DNA of 58,038 bases, taken from positions 1 to 58,038 of the forward strand of contig NTKI01000009.1 of NCBI GenBank assembly GCA_002457315.1. The letters run 5' to 3'. Positions 16,893 through 25,482 of the stretch are shown piece by piece. The notes beneath the pieces are model-generated. The model did no database searches. It worked only from the letters and a program-made list of their open reading frames with translations, and was not told the DNA's origin. The DNA is from Rhodothermaeota bacterium MED-G19 (GTDB taxonomy: Bacteria; Bacteroidota; Bacteroidia; Cytophagales; MED-G16). A program made the position numbers and the translations under genes. Within the stretch, counting starts at the first letter, position 1, and the number at the start of each line of letters is the position of its first letter.

Positions 16893-18143
16893 CTACTTCA
16901 CTACTGAAGTAGTTACTGCTCTTTTGAAAAGGTCAGAGGAGTTGTCTTGTATGTTTTGAGTTTGTTTATAAATTAGTCCAATAAATTTATCATTTGGATC
17001 AGCAAAAAAATTAGTGTTCCAGTAACCTCCCCAAGATATGGTTCCTTGACTTCCAGTTCCTCCATTTTTAAGATCTTTTTCTAGAACAATACCAAAAGCT
17101 AAACCAACACCCAATCCAAAAGACTCAGGTAACTGATTTTGAAATATTAAATCATTAGTCTGTTTACTAATAAAACTTTTTCCTTTATAATTTCCGTCAT
17201 TTAAAAATACTGTAAGGAATTTATAGTAGTCTTGAACTGTACTTGAAAGACCACACCCACCAGCAAAAAATTTTTTCTTGCCTTCAACTGGATAATTTAC
17301 ATTGAATCTATTGTCTTCAAATATTACCCATTCGTTATCTTTTTTTGATAAGACAGGAACTAACCTGTTTTCTTTATTACTAGGCAAATAGAAATAAGTA
17401 TCATTCATTTCTAAAGGAGTAAATATTTCATCTCTAAAAAATTTGTCAAGTTTTTTTCCTGATATAATCTCTATCATGTACCCAAGGACATCAAGTCCTA
17501 TACCGTAGGTGAACCTTTCTCCTGGCTCATGATGCAAAGGGACATCTGCCAAATTTTCAATTGTTTGTCCAATGGTTACGTCTTCATCACAAAAACACAG
17601 GACTCCATTTTTCATGAAACTTTGTTTTTTCTTATGGTAGATAGCCTTAATTGACTGGTTTCCATCAATAAAACCATAGCCAATTCCAGATGTGTGAGTT
17701 AGTAATTGTCTAATTGTAATTTTTTTTGTTTTGGCTATAGAGGTATAGGATGTATCTTCTTTACTAAAGCTTTCAAGAATTTCAACGTTTTTGAATTCTG
17801 GAATATATTTCTCTATAGGATCATCTAAACCTATTTTTCCATTTTCCCATAGCTTTAAAACAGCAATTGAAGTTATAGCTTTTGTCATCGAAGCTATTCT
17901 GAAGATATCATCAACTTTATACTTTTCATTTGTTTCGGGATTTTTTGTTCCGTATGCTTTCTGAAAAACTATTTCTTTTTCATTACCAACAAGAACAACT
18001 GCTCCAGGTATTTTGTTTTCTTTTATATCTTTTGTTATTAACTCATCAATTAAGTTAAGTCTATCCATGTCTAAGTATGAACTTTTTGTGTTGTTGCAGG
18101 CCATACTAATCATGAGGAAAAAAATATATATATTACTTTTCAT
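16893..18143 (-). CDS. Class C beta-lactamase-like serine hydrolase lipoprotein
   Basis: A 416-residue beta-lactamase/penicillin-binding-like serine hydrolase. The N-terminus is a lipoprotein signal with lipobox ISMAC, Cys at about residue 16. The SxxK active site is SMTK near 90-93, followed by QLLTHTSGIGYG typical of this group and a YGIG second motif near 214; the C-terminal GGTGSQGTISWGGYWNT segment occupies the place of the KTG motif. These proteins are esterases, peptidases or unknown hydrolases far more often than true resistance enzymes, so antibiotic resistance should not be inferred. It diverges from the GH16 gene with 47 bases between starts. Confidence 0.87.
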   Translation of the reverse strand: MKSNIYIFFLMISMACNNTKSSYLDMDRLNLIDELITKDIKENKIPGAVVLVGNEKEIVFQKAYGTKNPETNEKYKVDDIFRIASMTKAITSIAVLKLWENGKIGLDDPIEKYIPEFKNVEILESFSKEDTSYTSIAKTKKITIRQLLTHTSGIGYGFIDGNQSIKAIYHKKKQSFMKNGVLCFCDEDVTIGQTIENLADVPLHHEPGERFTYGIGLDVLGYMIEIISGKKLDKFFRDEIFTPLEMNDTYFYLPSNKENRLVPVLSKKDNEWVIFEDNRFNVNYPVEGKKKFFAGGCGLSSTVQDYYKFLTVFLNDGNYKGKSFISKQTNDLIFQNQLPESFGLGVGLAFGIVLEKDLKNGGTGSQGTISWGGYWNTNFFADPNDKFIGLIYKQTQNIQDNSSDLFKRAVTTSVVK

Positions 18144-18190
18144 AGCATTCTTTTTTTTGTTTAAGTTAATTAAATTAATATGTATAATTT

Positions 18191-19363
18191 ATGAACAAAT
18201 ATCTTAATTCATTCGCACAATCAATTTTGTTAATGTTTTTTTGCTTGTCTAACTTATCTTGTAATGAACAGAAGGCACAACATATATTAAACACATATGT
18301 TATGCCTGAGAATGCTGGTGAAGTAATACCGGAGAGTGGGAGTTATGACAAAGGATCAAGTATAACTCTTGAAGCAAAAAGTGATAATAATTATGAGTTC
18401 ACTAGGTGGTCGGGAGATATCTCAGATACATCAAATCCCTTTACTATAATATTAAATTCAGAGATGAATGTTGTTGCAGAGTTTTCTGAAATTATTGTCT
18501 CCTCAAAAGATACTGATGGAGACGGAGTAGATGATTCTAAAGATTTATGTCCAAGCACACCATCCGGGTTTCTTGTAGACGAATCTGGATGCAAAATTAA
18601 AAATGAGTTTGATGACAATTATTTTCTAGTATGGGGAGATGAGTTTTCCTATGATGGAAATTTAGATAATTCAAAATGGCATCATCAGGTAATTCCCCCA
18701 AATAACGGAAGTTGGTGGAATGATGAATTACAGCACTACACTAATAACTCAAAAAATTCATTTGTTAGTGATGGAACTATGAAGATAGTTGCAATAAAAG
18801 AAAATCATACGGTTAATAATTCAACTAAAAATTATACTTCAGCTAGGCTAAATTCTAAATTTGGTTTTAAGTATGGAAGGGTAGATGTGAGAGCAAAGTT
18901 ACCATCTACTCAGGGAACATGGCCGGCAATATGGACTCTTGGGACAAATATTAATGAGGTAGGAAATTACTTTGGAGATTCTGAAGGAAGTGTGGGATGG
19001 CCAAAATGTGGAGAGATTGATATAATGGAACAGAATGGATGGAATAAAAATGAACTTTATGGTTATTTTCATTTCGCTAATTCACAAGGCGTATATAATA
19101 ATCACGGTGATGTAACTACTATAAACAATGCCTCAGGATCTTATCATGTTTACTCTATGGAATGGACAAATGATAAAATAAGGATTTTGTTAGATAATAA
19201 TGAATTTGTATCATTAACCAATAACAGTAATGTTCCTTATGACAACCCTCATTACCTTCTTTTGAATATCGCAGTAGGTGGAAATTTAGGTGGGGATGTT
19301 AGTTCAAGTTTTAGCGAAGACAGTATGGAAATTGATTATGTTAGAGTTTTTAAGAAAGAATAA
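18191..19363 (+). CDS. GH16 beta-glucanase lipoprotein (laminarinase-like)
   Basis: A 390-residue surface or periplasmic lipoprotein: signal with lipobox LSNLSC near residue 24, a beta-rich repeat of the InlB/'bacterial repeat' type (~33-100, with GEVIPESGSYDKGSSITL and FTRWSGDI), a single calcium-binding thrombospondin type 3-like repeat (DTDGDGVDDSKDLCP, ~110-124), and a GH16 catalytic domain (~145-390). The catalytic motif EIDIME is at 275-280. This subtype hydrolyses beta-1,3-glucans such as laminarin. It is followed after 8 bases by an MFS transporter and then FBPase, suggesting uptake and gluconeogenic use of the released sugar. Confidence 0.88.
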   Translation: MNKYLNSFAQSILLMFFCLSNLSCNEQKAQHILNTYVMPENAGEVIPESGSYDKGSSITLEAKSDNNYEFTRWSGDISDTSNPFTIILNSEMNVVAEFSEIIVSSKDTDGDGVDDSKDLCPSTPSGFLVDESGCKIKNEFDDNYFLVWGDEFSYDGNLDNSKWHHQVIPPNNGSWWNDELQHYTNNSKNSFVSDGTMKIVAIKENHTVNNSTKNYTSARLNSKFGFKYGRVDVRAKLPSTQGTWPAIWTLGTNINEVGNYFGDSEGSVGWPKCGEIDIMEQNGWNKNELYGYFHFANSQGVYNNHGDVTTINNASGSYHVYSMEWTNDKIRILLDNNEFVSLTNNSNVPYDNPHYLLLNIAVGGNLGGDVSSSFSEDSMEIDYVRVFKKE

Positions 19364-19371
19364 AAAATTAG

Positions 19372-20580
19372 ATGAAAGTTAATTTTAATATACAGCTAGT
19401 AACTTTTGTCATGGTGGTATTTTTTGTGATATCATTTATAACAAATATTATAGGTCCTCTAATTCCTCAGTTTATTAAAACTTATAATTTAAGTTTAGTA
19501 TTAGCCTCTTTTTTGCCTCTATCTTTTTTCTTTTCGTATGGTGTTTTTTCAATTCCAGCAGGTATTTATCTTGAGAGATATGGAGGAAAAATTATTATGA
19601 TTTTTGCTTTTTTGATTTCGTCAGTTGGAGCAGGTTTGATTATTGCTTTTCCTGGATATATATCATTTATTATTTCTTTCTTTTTAATTGGTACTGGGAT
19701 GGCTATTCTCCAAGTAGCAATTAATCCTCTACTAAGACATGCTGTCTCAGGAGAAAATTTTGCATTTTTTTCAATAATAGGTCAGCTGGCTTTTGGTTCA
19801 GCTTCTTTTCTTAGTCCAATTTTCTACAAATTTCTTTTAGAAAAAAATAACCCATTAGGAATAATTTATTTTAATGATGCACCCTGGATATGGATTTATG
19901 TTTTATTTATTTTTGCTGTAATAATTTTACTATTTTCTCTCTATTTTTTAAAAATTCCAAAAAGTGATTCAAGCTCAGAAAATTTTGATATTAATATTTT
20001 CTTTAATTTTTTAAAAAGTAGATCTACATTTTTTTACTTCTTTGGGATATTTTGTTATGTGGGTGTTGAACAAGGAATAAATAATTGGTCTTCAGAGTTT
20101 TTATATCAGTATCACTCTTTAGATCCAGAGGTTGTTGGGGTTGAGGTTATCTCATCTTTTTGGGGGAATCTTACTATTGGGACAGTCGTCAGTCTTTTCC
20201 TTATAAAAATTATTGATGAAAAGAAATTATTAAATCTTTATGCCCTCTCTTCATCTCTACTAGTTTTAATGACAATTTATGGGGATGCAGAACTTTCTGT
20301 CCTATCATTTAAGCTTTTAGGGTTTTCAATTTCTGGCATATGGTCAGTAATGATATCCTTAGGATTAAATTCAGTTCCTAAAAATCATTCAATTTTTACT
20401 GGAATTCTTTTAACAGGTATAGTTGGTGGTGCCATTTTTCCTTTTATTATTGCTGTTATTGGCCAAGTATTTGGTTTAAAGGTAGGAATGCATACCATAT
20501 TGTTTGGGTTACTATATTTATCATATGTTGGTTTTACAGCAAAACCTCTTATATCTAACAATAAAATAAACTTAACTTAA
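19372..20580 (+). CDS. MFS sugar transporter, FucP/GluP-like
   Basis: A 402-residue protein with about 12 hydrophobic segments, an MFS transporter. The first-half segment FSYGVFSIPAGIYLERYGGK near 54-73 matches the A-motif region of MFS proteins, and GTGMAILQVAINPLLRH near 107-123 resembles the FucP-type family of sugar:H+ symporters (the NPLL element). EQGINNW in the second half is also typical. Sugar identity cannot be read, but its place between a GH16 glucanase and fructose-1,6-bisphosphatase suggests glucose or gluco-oligomer uptake. It ends 4 bases before fbp. Confidence 0.8.
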   Translation: MKVNFNIQLVTFVMVVFFVISFITNIIGPLIPQFIKTYNLSLVLASFLPLSFFFSYGVFSIPAGIYLERYGGKIIMIFAFLISSVGAGLIIAFPGYISFIISFFLIGTGMAILQVAINPLLRHAVSGENFAFFSIIGQLAFGSASFLSPIFYKFLLEKNNPLGIIYFNDAPWIWIYVLFIFAVIILLFSLYFLKIPKSDSSSENFDINIFFNFLKSRSTFFYFFGIFCYVGVEQGINNWSSEFLYQYHSLDPEVVGVEVISSFWGNLTIGTVVSLFLIKIIDEKKLLNLYALSSSLLVLMTIYGDAELSVLSFKLLGFSISGIWSVMISLGLNSVPKNHSIFTGILLTGIVGGAIFPFIIAVIGQVFGLKVGMHTILFGLLYLSYVGFTAKPLISNNKINLT

Positions 20581-20584
20581 ATGA

Positions 20585-21625
20585 ATGAAACCCACTAATC
20601 CCCGGCTAGCGAAGAAACATACCAAAGCACCAAAGAAAACGCTTGGTGAGTTTATTATTGAGAATCAAAATCAATTTGGATATTCAACTGGTGAATTATC
20701 TCGCTTACTCAATGCAATAAAACTCGCATCTAAAGCCGTTAATCATGAAGTAAATAAAGCTGGTTTAGTGGATATCATAGGATCAACTAATCAAATAAAT
20801 CATTCTAATGAAGAACAACAAAAACTAGATGTTTTTGCAAATCAGGTCTTTAAAAGAGCACTTATAAATCGCCAAATTGTTTGCGGTTTTGCTTCTGAGG
20901 AAGAGGATGATTTTGTTGTTATCTCAAGTTCAAAAAATAATAGTCAAAATAATTATGTTATCCTCATTGATCCGCTAGATGGTTCATCAAATATTGATAC
21001 TAATGCCTCAGTTGGCACCATCTTTTCAATTTACAGAAGGGTAACATCAAGTGATAAACCAGTCTCAGAATCAGATTTTCTTCAAAAAGGAATTAATCAG
21101 GTTGCAGCAGGTTACATCCTTTACGGCACCTCAACCATGTTAGTATATACTACGGGATTTGGAGTTAATGGCTTTACATTAAACCCTGCTTTAGGAACTT
21201 TTTATCTTTCTCATCCAAATATGAAATACCCTTCATCAGGAAATATTTACTCCATAAATGAAGGGAACTATTTCCATTTCCCTAAGGGCATAAAGAAGTA
21301 TATCAAGTATTGTCAAGAAAATAAGAATGGAAGACCCTATACGTCAAGATATATTGGATCATTAGTTTCTGATTTTCATAGAAATCTAATTAAAGGTGGA
21401 GTGTATTTATATCCATCTACTCTAAAAAACCCAAATGGAAAACTAAGGCTGCTATATGAATGTAACCCAATTGCCTTTCTATCAGAACAAGCAGGAGGTG
21501 CAGCTACTAATGGAAAAGGTAGGATACTAGAAATTTCAACTGAAGAATTACATCAACGTACTCCATTTTATTGTGGTAATAAAGCTATGGTGAAAGAAAT
21601 AGATAACTTTTTAAAGCTTTCATAG
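20585..21625 (+). CDS. fbp: Class 1 fructose-1,6-bisphosphatase
   Basis: A 346-residue gluconeogenic phosphatase. The metal-binding signature [13 protein letters not shown] is near 129-141 and the preceding GFASEEEDD acidic site near 100-108; [15 protein letters not shown] and the late [10 protein letters not shown] segment are typical of class 1 enzymes. A basic N-terminal extension ([13 protein letters not shown]) precedes the usual TLGEFI start, making it slightly longer than average. An alternative ATG lies 4 bases upstream in another frame (ATGAATGAAA), so I keep the one in frame. It links to the GH16-MFS genes and, with pckA nearby, points to gluconeogenesis. Confidence 0.95.
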   Translation: MKPTNPRLAKKHTKAPKKTLGEFIIENQNQFGYSTGELSRLLNAIKLASKAVNHEVNKAGLVDIIGSTNQINHSNEEQQKLDVFANQVFKRALINRQIVCGFASEEEDDFVVISSSKNNSQNNYVILIDPLDGSSNIDTNASVGTIFSIYRRVTSSDKPVSESDFLQKGINQVAAGYILYGTSTMLVYTTGFGVNGFTLNPALGTFYLSHPNMKYPSSGNIYSINEGNYFHFPKGIKKYIKYCQENKNGRPYTSRYIGSLVSDFHRNLIKGGVYLYPSTLKNPNGKLRLLYECNPIAFLSEQAGGAATNGKGRILEISTEELHQRTPFYCGNKAMVKEIDNFLKLS

Positions 21626-21710
21626 AATACTTAATTTATTAGTATAAATCTTATTACTTATATCACAAAATACATTTAGTTTATCTACAAATTTGAATAA
21701 TAAAGAGGGC

Positions 21711-21741
21711 TTGGATTAATTGACTGAAAGATATAGATTTG
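21711..21741 (+). promoter_or_regulatory. tRNA-Val promoter, TTG-N20-TAGATTTG
   Basis: TTG at 21711-21713 and TAGATTTG at 21734-21741, with 20 bases between, match the Bacteroidota primary-sigma consensus (TTG near -33, TAnnTTTG near -7). The mature tRNA begins 14 bases after the -7 box. The spacing is identical to the predicted rRNA promoter at 57259-57289, which makes a chance match less likely. Confidence 0.65.
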
Positions 21742-21754
21742 CTCACAAATTTAT

Positions 21755-21832
21755 GGGCTCTTAGCTCAGTTGGTTCAGAGCACCTGCCTTACAAGCAGGG
21801 GGTCGCTGGTTCGAATCCAGCAGGGCCCACCA
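21755..21832 (+). tRNA. tRNA-Val (anticodon UAC)
   Basis: A full cloverleaf can be folded: acceptor GGGCTCT (21755-21761) pairs with AGGGCCC (21822-21828); the anticodon stem CCTGC/GCAGG (21783-21787, 21795-21799) holds loop CTTACAA, giving anticodon TAC at 21790-21792, which reads valine codons. The T arm contains the invariant GGTTCGAATCC. Discriminator A is at 21829 and CCA is encoded at 21830-21832. It is a single tRNA with its own predicted promoter and terminator. Confidence 0.95.
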
Positions 21833-21868
21833 AAGCGAAATTCAATATTGTTTTTCGCTTTTTTTTTT
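21832..21868 (+). terminator. Intrinsic terminator after tRNA-Val
   Basis: AAGCGAAA (21833-21840) pairs with TTTTCGCTT (within 21852-21860) around an 11-base AT loop, followed by a T-run to 21868. It directly follows the CCA end, so it should end the tRNA transcript before pckA. Confidence 0.75.
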
Positions 21869-21948
21869 AATTTTTTTTAAAAAAATTAAAATTATGAATA
21901 CATCTTTTGTTTATTCTCGTATATTTAAAATAACAACAATATTAACTC

Positions 21949-23520
21949 ATGATCGAGCTTGATCAGTACAATATAACTGATTCAAAAATCCACTATAACA
22001 CGGATCCTAAAGATCTATATAAGATTACTATTTCACAGGGTTTAGGTAGTTTGACAACTGATGGAATTCTGTCAGTTAATACCGGTAAGTTTACAGGAAG
22101 ATCCCCAAAAGATAGGTATATTGTAAAGGATGAAAAAACAAAAAACAAGGTGTGGTGGGGTGATATTAATAGGCCATTTGATGAAATACTATTTTCTAAA
22201 ATAGAAGATAAATTATCTAAATATTTATCAGGAAAGAATCTCTTTGTAAGAGATTGTTCAACATGTGCTTCTATAAATTCTCAAATAAAAATAAGGACTA
22301 TCTGTGAGTTACCATGGAATGACCTATTTGTTCACAATATGTTTTTAAGAGATTCTCTAGAGGGTAAGCAAGTTGATTGGACAATAATTTGTGCTCCAAA
22401 TTTTCTAGGAGATCCTGTAGAGCTTGGAACTGATAATGATAACTTCTCAATAATCAATTTTTCAAAGAAAAGAATTCTTATAGGAGGGACTGCATATACC
22501 GGTGAGATTAAAAAAGGAATTTTCTCTGTTTTAAATTTTTCACTTCCTGTAAATGAAAATATTCTGCCCATGCATTGTAGTGCAAATACTAGCGACAAAG
22601 GTGAAACATCAATTTTTTTTGGATTATCTGGCACAGGTAAAACAACTCTGTCTACTGATGAAAAGCGCAAGCTAATTGGTGATGACGAACACGGGTGGAA
22701 TGGTGATAATACCATATTTAACTTTGAGGGAGGCTGCTACGCCAAAGTTTTAAATTTATCTAAAGAGAAAGAACCTGATATTTTTAATGCTATAAGACCT
22801 TGTGCATTATTAGAGAATGTGGTTTTAGATAAGGATGCGGTAGTTGATTATAATGATCCCTCCATATCTCAGAATTCTAGAGTTAGCTATCCAATTCATC
22901 ATATTGAAAACTCAGTTAAGCCATCATTAGGATCAAATCCAAAAAATATTTTCTTCCTAACTGCCGACGCATTTGGGGTATTACCTCCTATATCAAAATT
23001 ATCTCCAAGTCAAGCTGCATACCATTTTATTTCTGGTTATACATCTAAATTAGCTGGGACAGAGGTTGGAATAAATGATCCTATACCTAATTTTTCTGCA
23101 TGTTTTGGTGCTCCATTCATGCCCTTACATCCTGGTGTATATGCCAAAATGTTAATTGATAAGATAAATAATTGTGATGTTAAAGTTTGGCTGGTAAATA
23201 CTGGATGGATAGGTGGTCCATTTGGAGTAGGTAAAAGAATTGCCCTCAAGTACACTCGAAGTATTATTAATGCTGTTAATACTGGAGAATTACACAAAAT
23301 AAATCATGGGAAATATAGAGAACACTCTATTTTTAAATTTAAAATTCCGATAGTCTGCCCTGAGGTGCCTTCAAATATATTAAGTCAAAAAGAGATGTGG
23401 GGGGATGACAAAAAGTTATATTCATCCTTAGTTGTTTTAGCCAATCACTTCAACAAAAATTTCGAAAAATATAATAATGATGTTTCAGATGATACCCTTA
23501 GTGGAGGCCCTAGATTCTGA
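21949..23520 (+). CDS. pckA: Phosphoenolpyruvate carboxykinase (ATP)
   Basis: A 523-residue ATP-dependent enzyme converting oxaloacetate to PEP, the entry step of gluconeogenesis. Visible motifs: TGRSPKDRYIV near 47-57, the kinase-1a P-loop GLSGTGKTT (225-233), and the metal site GDDEHGWN near 244-251, followed by GFGV-type nucleotide-site residues late in the protein (GGPFGVGKRI). Length fits the ATP type rather than the GTP type. A short AT-rich gap after the tRNA terminator should hold its promoter, but I could not identify a clean -33/-7 pair. Confidence 0.96.
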   Translation: MIELDQYNITDSKIHYNTDPKDLYKITISQGLGSLTTDGILSVNTGKFTGRSPKDRYIVKDEKTKNKVWWGDINRPFDEILFSKIEDKLSKYLSGKNLFVRDCSTCASINSQIKIRTICELPWNDLFVHNMFLRDSLEGKQVDWTIICAPNFLGDPVELGTDNDNFSIINFSKKRILIGGTAYTGEIKKGIFSVLNFSLPVNENILPMHCSANTSDKGETSIFFGLSGTGKTTLSTDEKRKLIGDDEHGWNGDNTIFNFEGGCYAKVLNLSKEKEPDIFNAIRPCALLENVVLDKDAVVDYNDPSISQNSRVSYPIHHIENSVKPSLGSNPKNIFFLTADAFGVLPPISKLSPSQAAYHFISGYTSKLAGTEVGINDPIPNFSACFGAPFMPLHPGVYAKMLIDKINNCDVKVWLVNTGWIGGPFGVGKRIALKYTRSIINAVNTGELHKINHGKYREHSIFKFKIPIVCPEVPSNILSQKEMWGDDKKLYSSLVVLANHFNKNFEKYNNDVSDDTLSGGPRF

Positions 23521-23552
23521 AATTATTTAATGAAATAAATACCAAGAAGTTT

Positions 23553-23777
23553 TTAGTTTTTACATTCACCCATCTCATATGAGATTATTCCTGCATTTGT
23601 AGCTACACAAATATTTGAGTAGGTATTATTATCACATCCACATACCGGATTATATTCTTTAGTACACGCAGCATTTTCGACAATTAAACTTTCATCTAAA
23701 CAAACCACATCTTTATTGCATGATACCAAAGTTATTTGTGTAATAAATAAGAGTATAATAATTCTAATTATCTTCAT
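23553..23777 (-). CDS. Small Kazal-domain lipoprotein
   Basis: A 74-residue lipoprotein with a signal peptide and lipobox LVSC (Cys near residue 20). The mature part holds a Kazal-type core: the segment CTKEYNPVCGCDNNTYSN near 38-55 with the family's PVCGxDxxTYxNxC order, ending in GECKN. Kazal domains are classical serine-protease inhibitors in animals, and small bacterial versions are seen in marine Bacteroidota and others. Cysteines in the mature part would allow disulfides in the periplasm or on the surface. Whether it inhibits proteases is inference. It is not tightly linked to either neighbour. Confidence 0.82.
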   Translation of the reverse strand: MKIIRIIILLFITQITLVSCNKDVVCLDESLIVENAACTKEYNPVCGCDNNTYSNICVATNAGIISYEMGECKN

Positions 23778-23819
23778 TTTTAAAAATTTCCGCTAATATA
23801 TAATATTTATTTTACTCTT

Positions 23820-24410
23820 TTAACTTATATGTTTTTTAGGATTCCAATTCTTGATGAATTTATTTCCTGATTCTAGGGCTCCCTCTTCAATTGGTGTCCC
23901 CATCGAGTCATTCCACCTATTTAGAAAACCAAAAAGAGAAATCACCCCTAGCATTTCTACAATTTCTCCATCATCCCAGTACTCTCTTAGTTTTGATGAA
24001 ATTTCATCGTCAACTTGGTTAGGAATAGAAGACGCAGCTATTGTGAATTCAAAAGCAATTTTTTCTTTTTCAGTAAATGCAGAACTTTCTCTAAAGTCCC
24101 AAATTTCATTAAGTTGTTTATTGTTCGATCCATATCTTTCTGCTGCTCTTATGGTATGAGCCTGGCAGTATTTACACCCACTAACAGTACTTGTTAAATA
24201 ACCAATTAGTCTTTTTACTTTACTTGAAAGTTCACCTTGGTTCTCCATAACTGCTTTGTTAAGATTAATAAAAGCATAAGCTATTTGAGGTCTGATGAAC
24301 ATAGTCTTAATGCTGTTAGGGCAAAAGCCCAGAGTCTCATCATAAAATTGTATTAGTTTCTTTAATTCTTTGTCCTCGGAGTTTAGTGGTTTTACTAGTG
24401 GATTACTCAT
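23820..24410 (-). CDS. AhpD/carboxymuconolactone decarboxylase-family protein
   Basis: A 196-residue all-helical protein with the AhpD-like redox motif GCKYCQAHT near 78-86 (CxxCxxH), the signature of alkylhydroperoxidase D-like and CMD-family proteins. It also carries the uncharacterised peroxidase-related C-terminal half (EKEKIAFEFTIAASS and GFLNRWNDSMGTPIE). No signal peptide, so it is cytoplasmic. Likely an oxidative-stress or disulfide-reductase activity; substrate unknown. It is divergent from the beta-barrel gene, with 47 bases between starts. Confidence 0.8.
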   Translation of the reverse strand: MSNPLVKPLNSEDKELKKLIQFYDETLGFCPNSIKTMFIRPQIAYAFINLNKAVMENQGELSSKVKRLIGYLTSTVSGCKYCQAHTIRAAERYGSNNKQLNEIWDFRESSAFTEKEKIAFEFTIAASSIPNQVDDEISSKLREYWDDGEIVEMLGVISLFGFLNRWNDSMGTPIEEGALESGNKFIKNWNPKKHIS

Positions 24411-24439
24411 AATATTAAATTTATTAATCGTTAATTAGT

Positions 24440-24447
24440 TAAATTTG
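24440..24447 (+). promoter_or_regulatory. Candidate -7 box TAAATTTG before the beta-barrel gene
   Basis: TAAATTTG matches TAnnTTTG and lies 10 bases before the ATG at 24458, predicting a very short leader. No TTG occurs at the expected -33 distance, so confidence is low. Confidence 0.25.
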
Positions 24448-24457
24448 AAATAAAACT

Positions 24458-25063
24458 ATGACAAAAAAATTTATAACCGTACTTTTTTTAATCATACTAG
24501 GATCAAGTAGTGCTTTTTCTCAAAAACTTAACGTTGGTTTGAAAGTTGGATCCAATTTTGCTACCCAGAAATTATCTTCGATACAGGGTGTTGAATCTAT
24601 TGCAGGGTATCATATTGGTGGATTTGTTTATTTTAAACTACCATTTTTATTTGGAATTCAAGTAGAGGGTCAGTATTCAACACAAGGAAGTGAGTTCCAA
24701 GTAAATCAGATAATTAATAAAAACAATCTTAGTTATTTAAATATTCCCATTCTTATAAGAAATGATTTTGGTCCATTTAATTTTCACTTTGGCCCTCAGT
24801 TTGGATTATTAACAGATGCCAAATTATCAGTAAATGGAGTTAAAAATAATTTCAAAAATCAACTCCTTGATAGAGACTTTAGTTTTGTTGCAGGGTTAGG
24901 TGTCAGACTTCCAGAAAATTTAGGGTTAACTCTGAGATATGTAAAAGGCCTAAGTAATATATCAGACACTAATATTTTAAATGCAGAAACGAAAAACACG
25001 ATGTTTCAAATTTCTCTAAAATACTCTATCATTAAATGGGGAAAAAAAAAGAAGGATAAATGA
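24458..25063 (+). CDS. Outer-membrane beta-barrel protein (PorT/OmpA-like fold)
   Basis: A 201-residue protein with a signal peptide (cleavage after SAFSQ near 22) and alternating hydrophobic/polar strands throughout: LNVGLKVGSNFA at the start of the barrel, FGIQVEGQYST near 66-76, FNFHFGPQFGLLT, and LGLTLRYVKGLSNIS. This is the outer-membrane beta-barrel family often labelled PorT or 'beta-barrel domain protein' in Bacteroidota. It ends with a Lys-rich tail (WGKKKKDK). It has no clear functional assignment and I do not claim a type IX secretion role. It overlaps the next gene (GNA1-like) by 4 bases. Confidence 0.75.
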   Translation: MTKKFITVLFLIILGSSSAFSQKLNVGLKVGSNFATQKLSSIQGVESIAGYHIGGFVYFKLPFLFGIQVEGQYSTQGSEFQVNQIINKNNLSYLNIPILIRNDFGPFNFHFGPQFGLLTDAKLSVNGVKNNFKNQLLDRDFSFVAGLGVRLPENLGLTLRYVKGLSNISDTNILNAETKNTMFQISLKYSIIKWGKKKKDK

Positions 25064-25482
25064 ATGAAATAAAGTTTAGAAAAATAATAAGAGAAGACCT
25101 TGCAGATGTTTTTCTTTTATTGAATCAATTAAAAGAGAAAGATATTAACACCATAGACTCAGAAACTGCGTGGAAAAATTTTAAATCTAATTCTAGCTCG
25201 AATTCAATTGTTTGTATTTATAATGATAGGGTTGTAGCCTATGGTAGTATTGTTATTGAAAATAAAATAAGGGGAGATATTGCCGGGCATGTTGAGGATA
25301 TAGTTGTGGATGATAGCATGAGAGGTAAAATGGTTGGAGTGAAACTCATTAATAAATTAATTAATATAGGGAGTGAAAAAGGATGTTATAGAATAACGTT
25401 ATTTTGTGAGGAAAAACTTATAAATTTCTATGAAAGAACTGGATTTAAGGTGAATAATATTATGATGAAAAAGTTTTTGTGA
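25060..25482 (+). CDS. GNA1-like glucosamine-6-phosphate N-acetyltransferase
   Basis: A 140-residue GNAT protein that resembles eukaryotic Gna1 more than generic bacterial GNATs: GHVEDIVVDDSMRGK near 76-90 (the GHxEDxVV signature and acetyl-CoA loop), GCYRITLFCEEK near 107-118 and NFYERTGF near 122-129. Gna1 acetylates glucosamine-6-phosphate to GlcNAc-6-P. The next gene, convergent and abutting with no gap, is glmS, which makes glucosamine-6-phosphate, and a GH20 hexosaminidase follows; this context supports the call. Other bacteria normally acetylate later, on GlmU. The enzyme identity is inference from motifs and context. Confidence 0.7.
   Translation: MNEIKFRKIIREDLADVFLLLNQLKEKDINTIDSETAWKNFKSNSSSNSIVCIYNDRVVAYGSIVIENKIRGDIAGHVEDIVVDDSMRGKMVGVKLINKLINIGSEKGCYRITLFCEEKLINFYERTGFKVNNIMMKKFL

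Noticed and set aside
22332-23297. Antisense frames within pckA
   Set aside because: Same reason: fully inside an intact conserved gene on the other strand with no recognisable domain.
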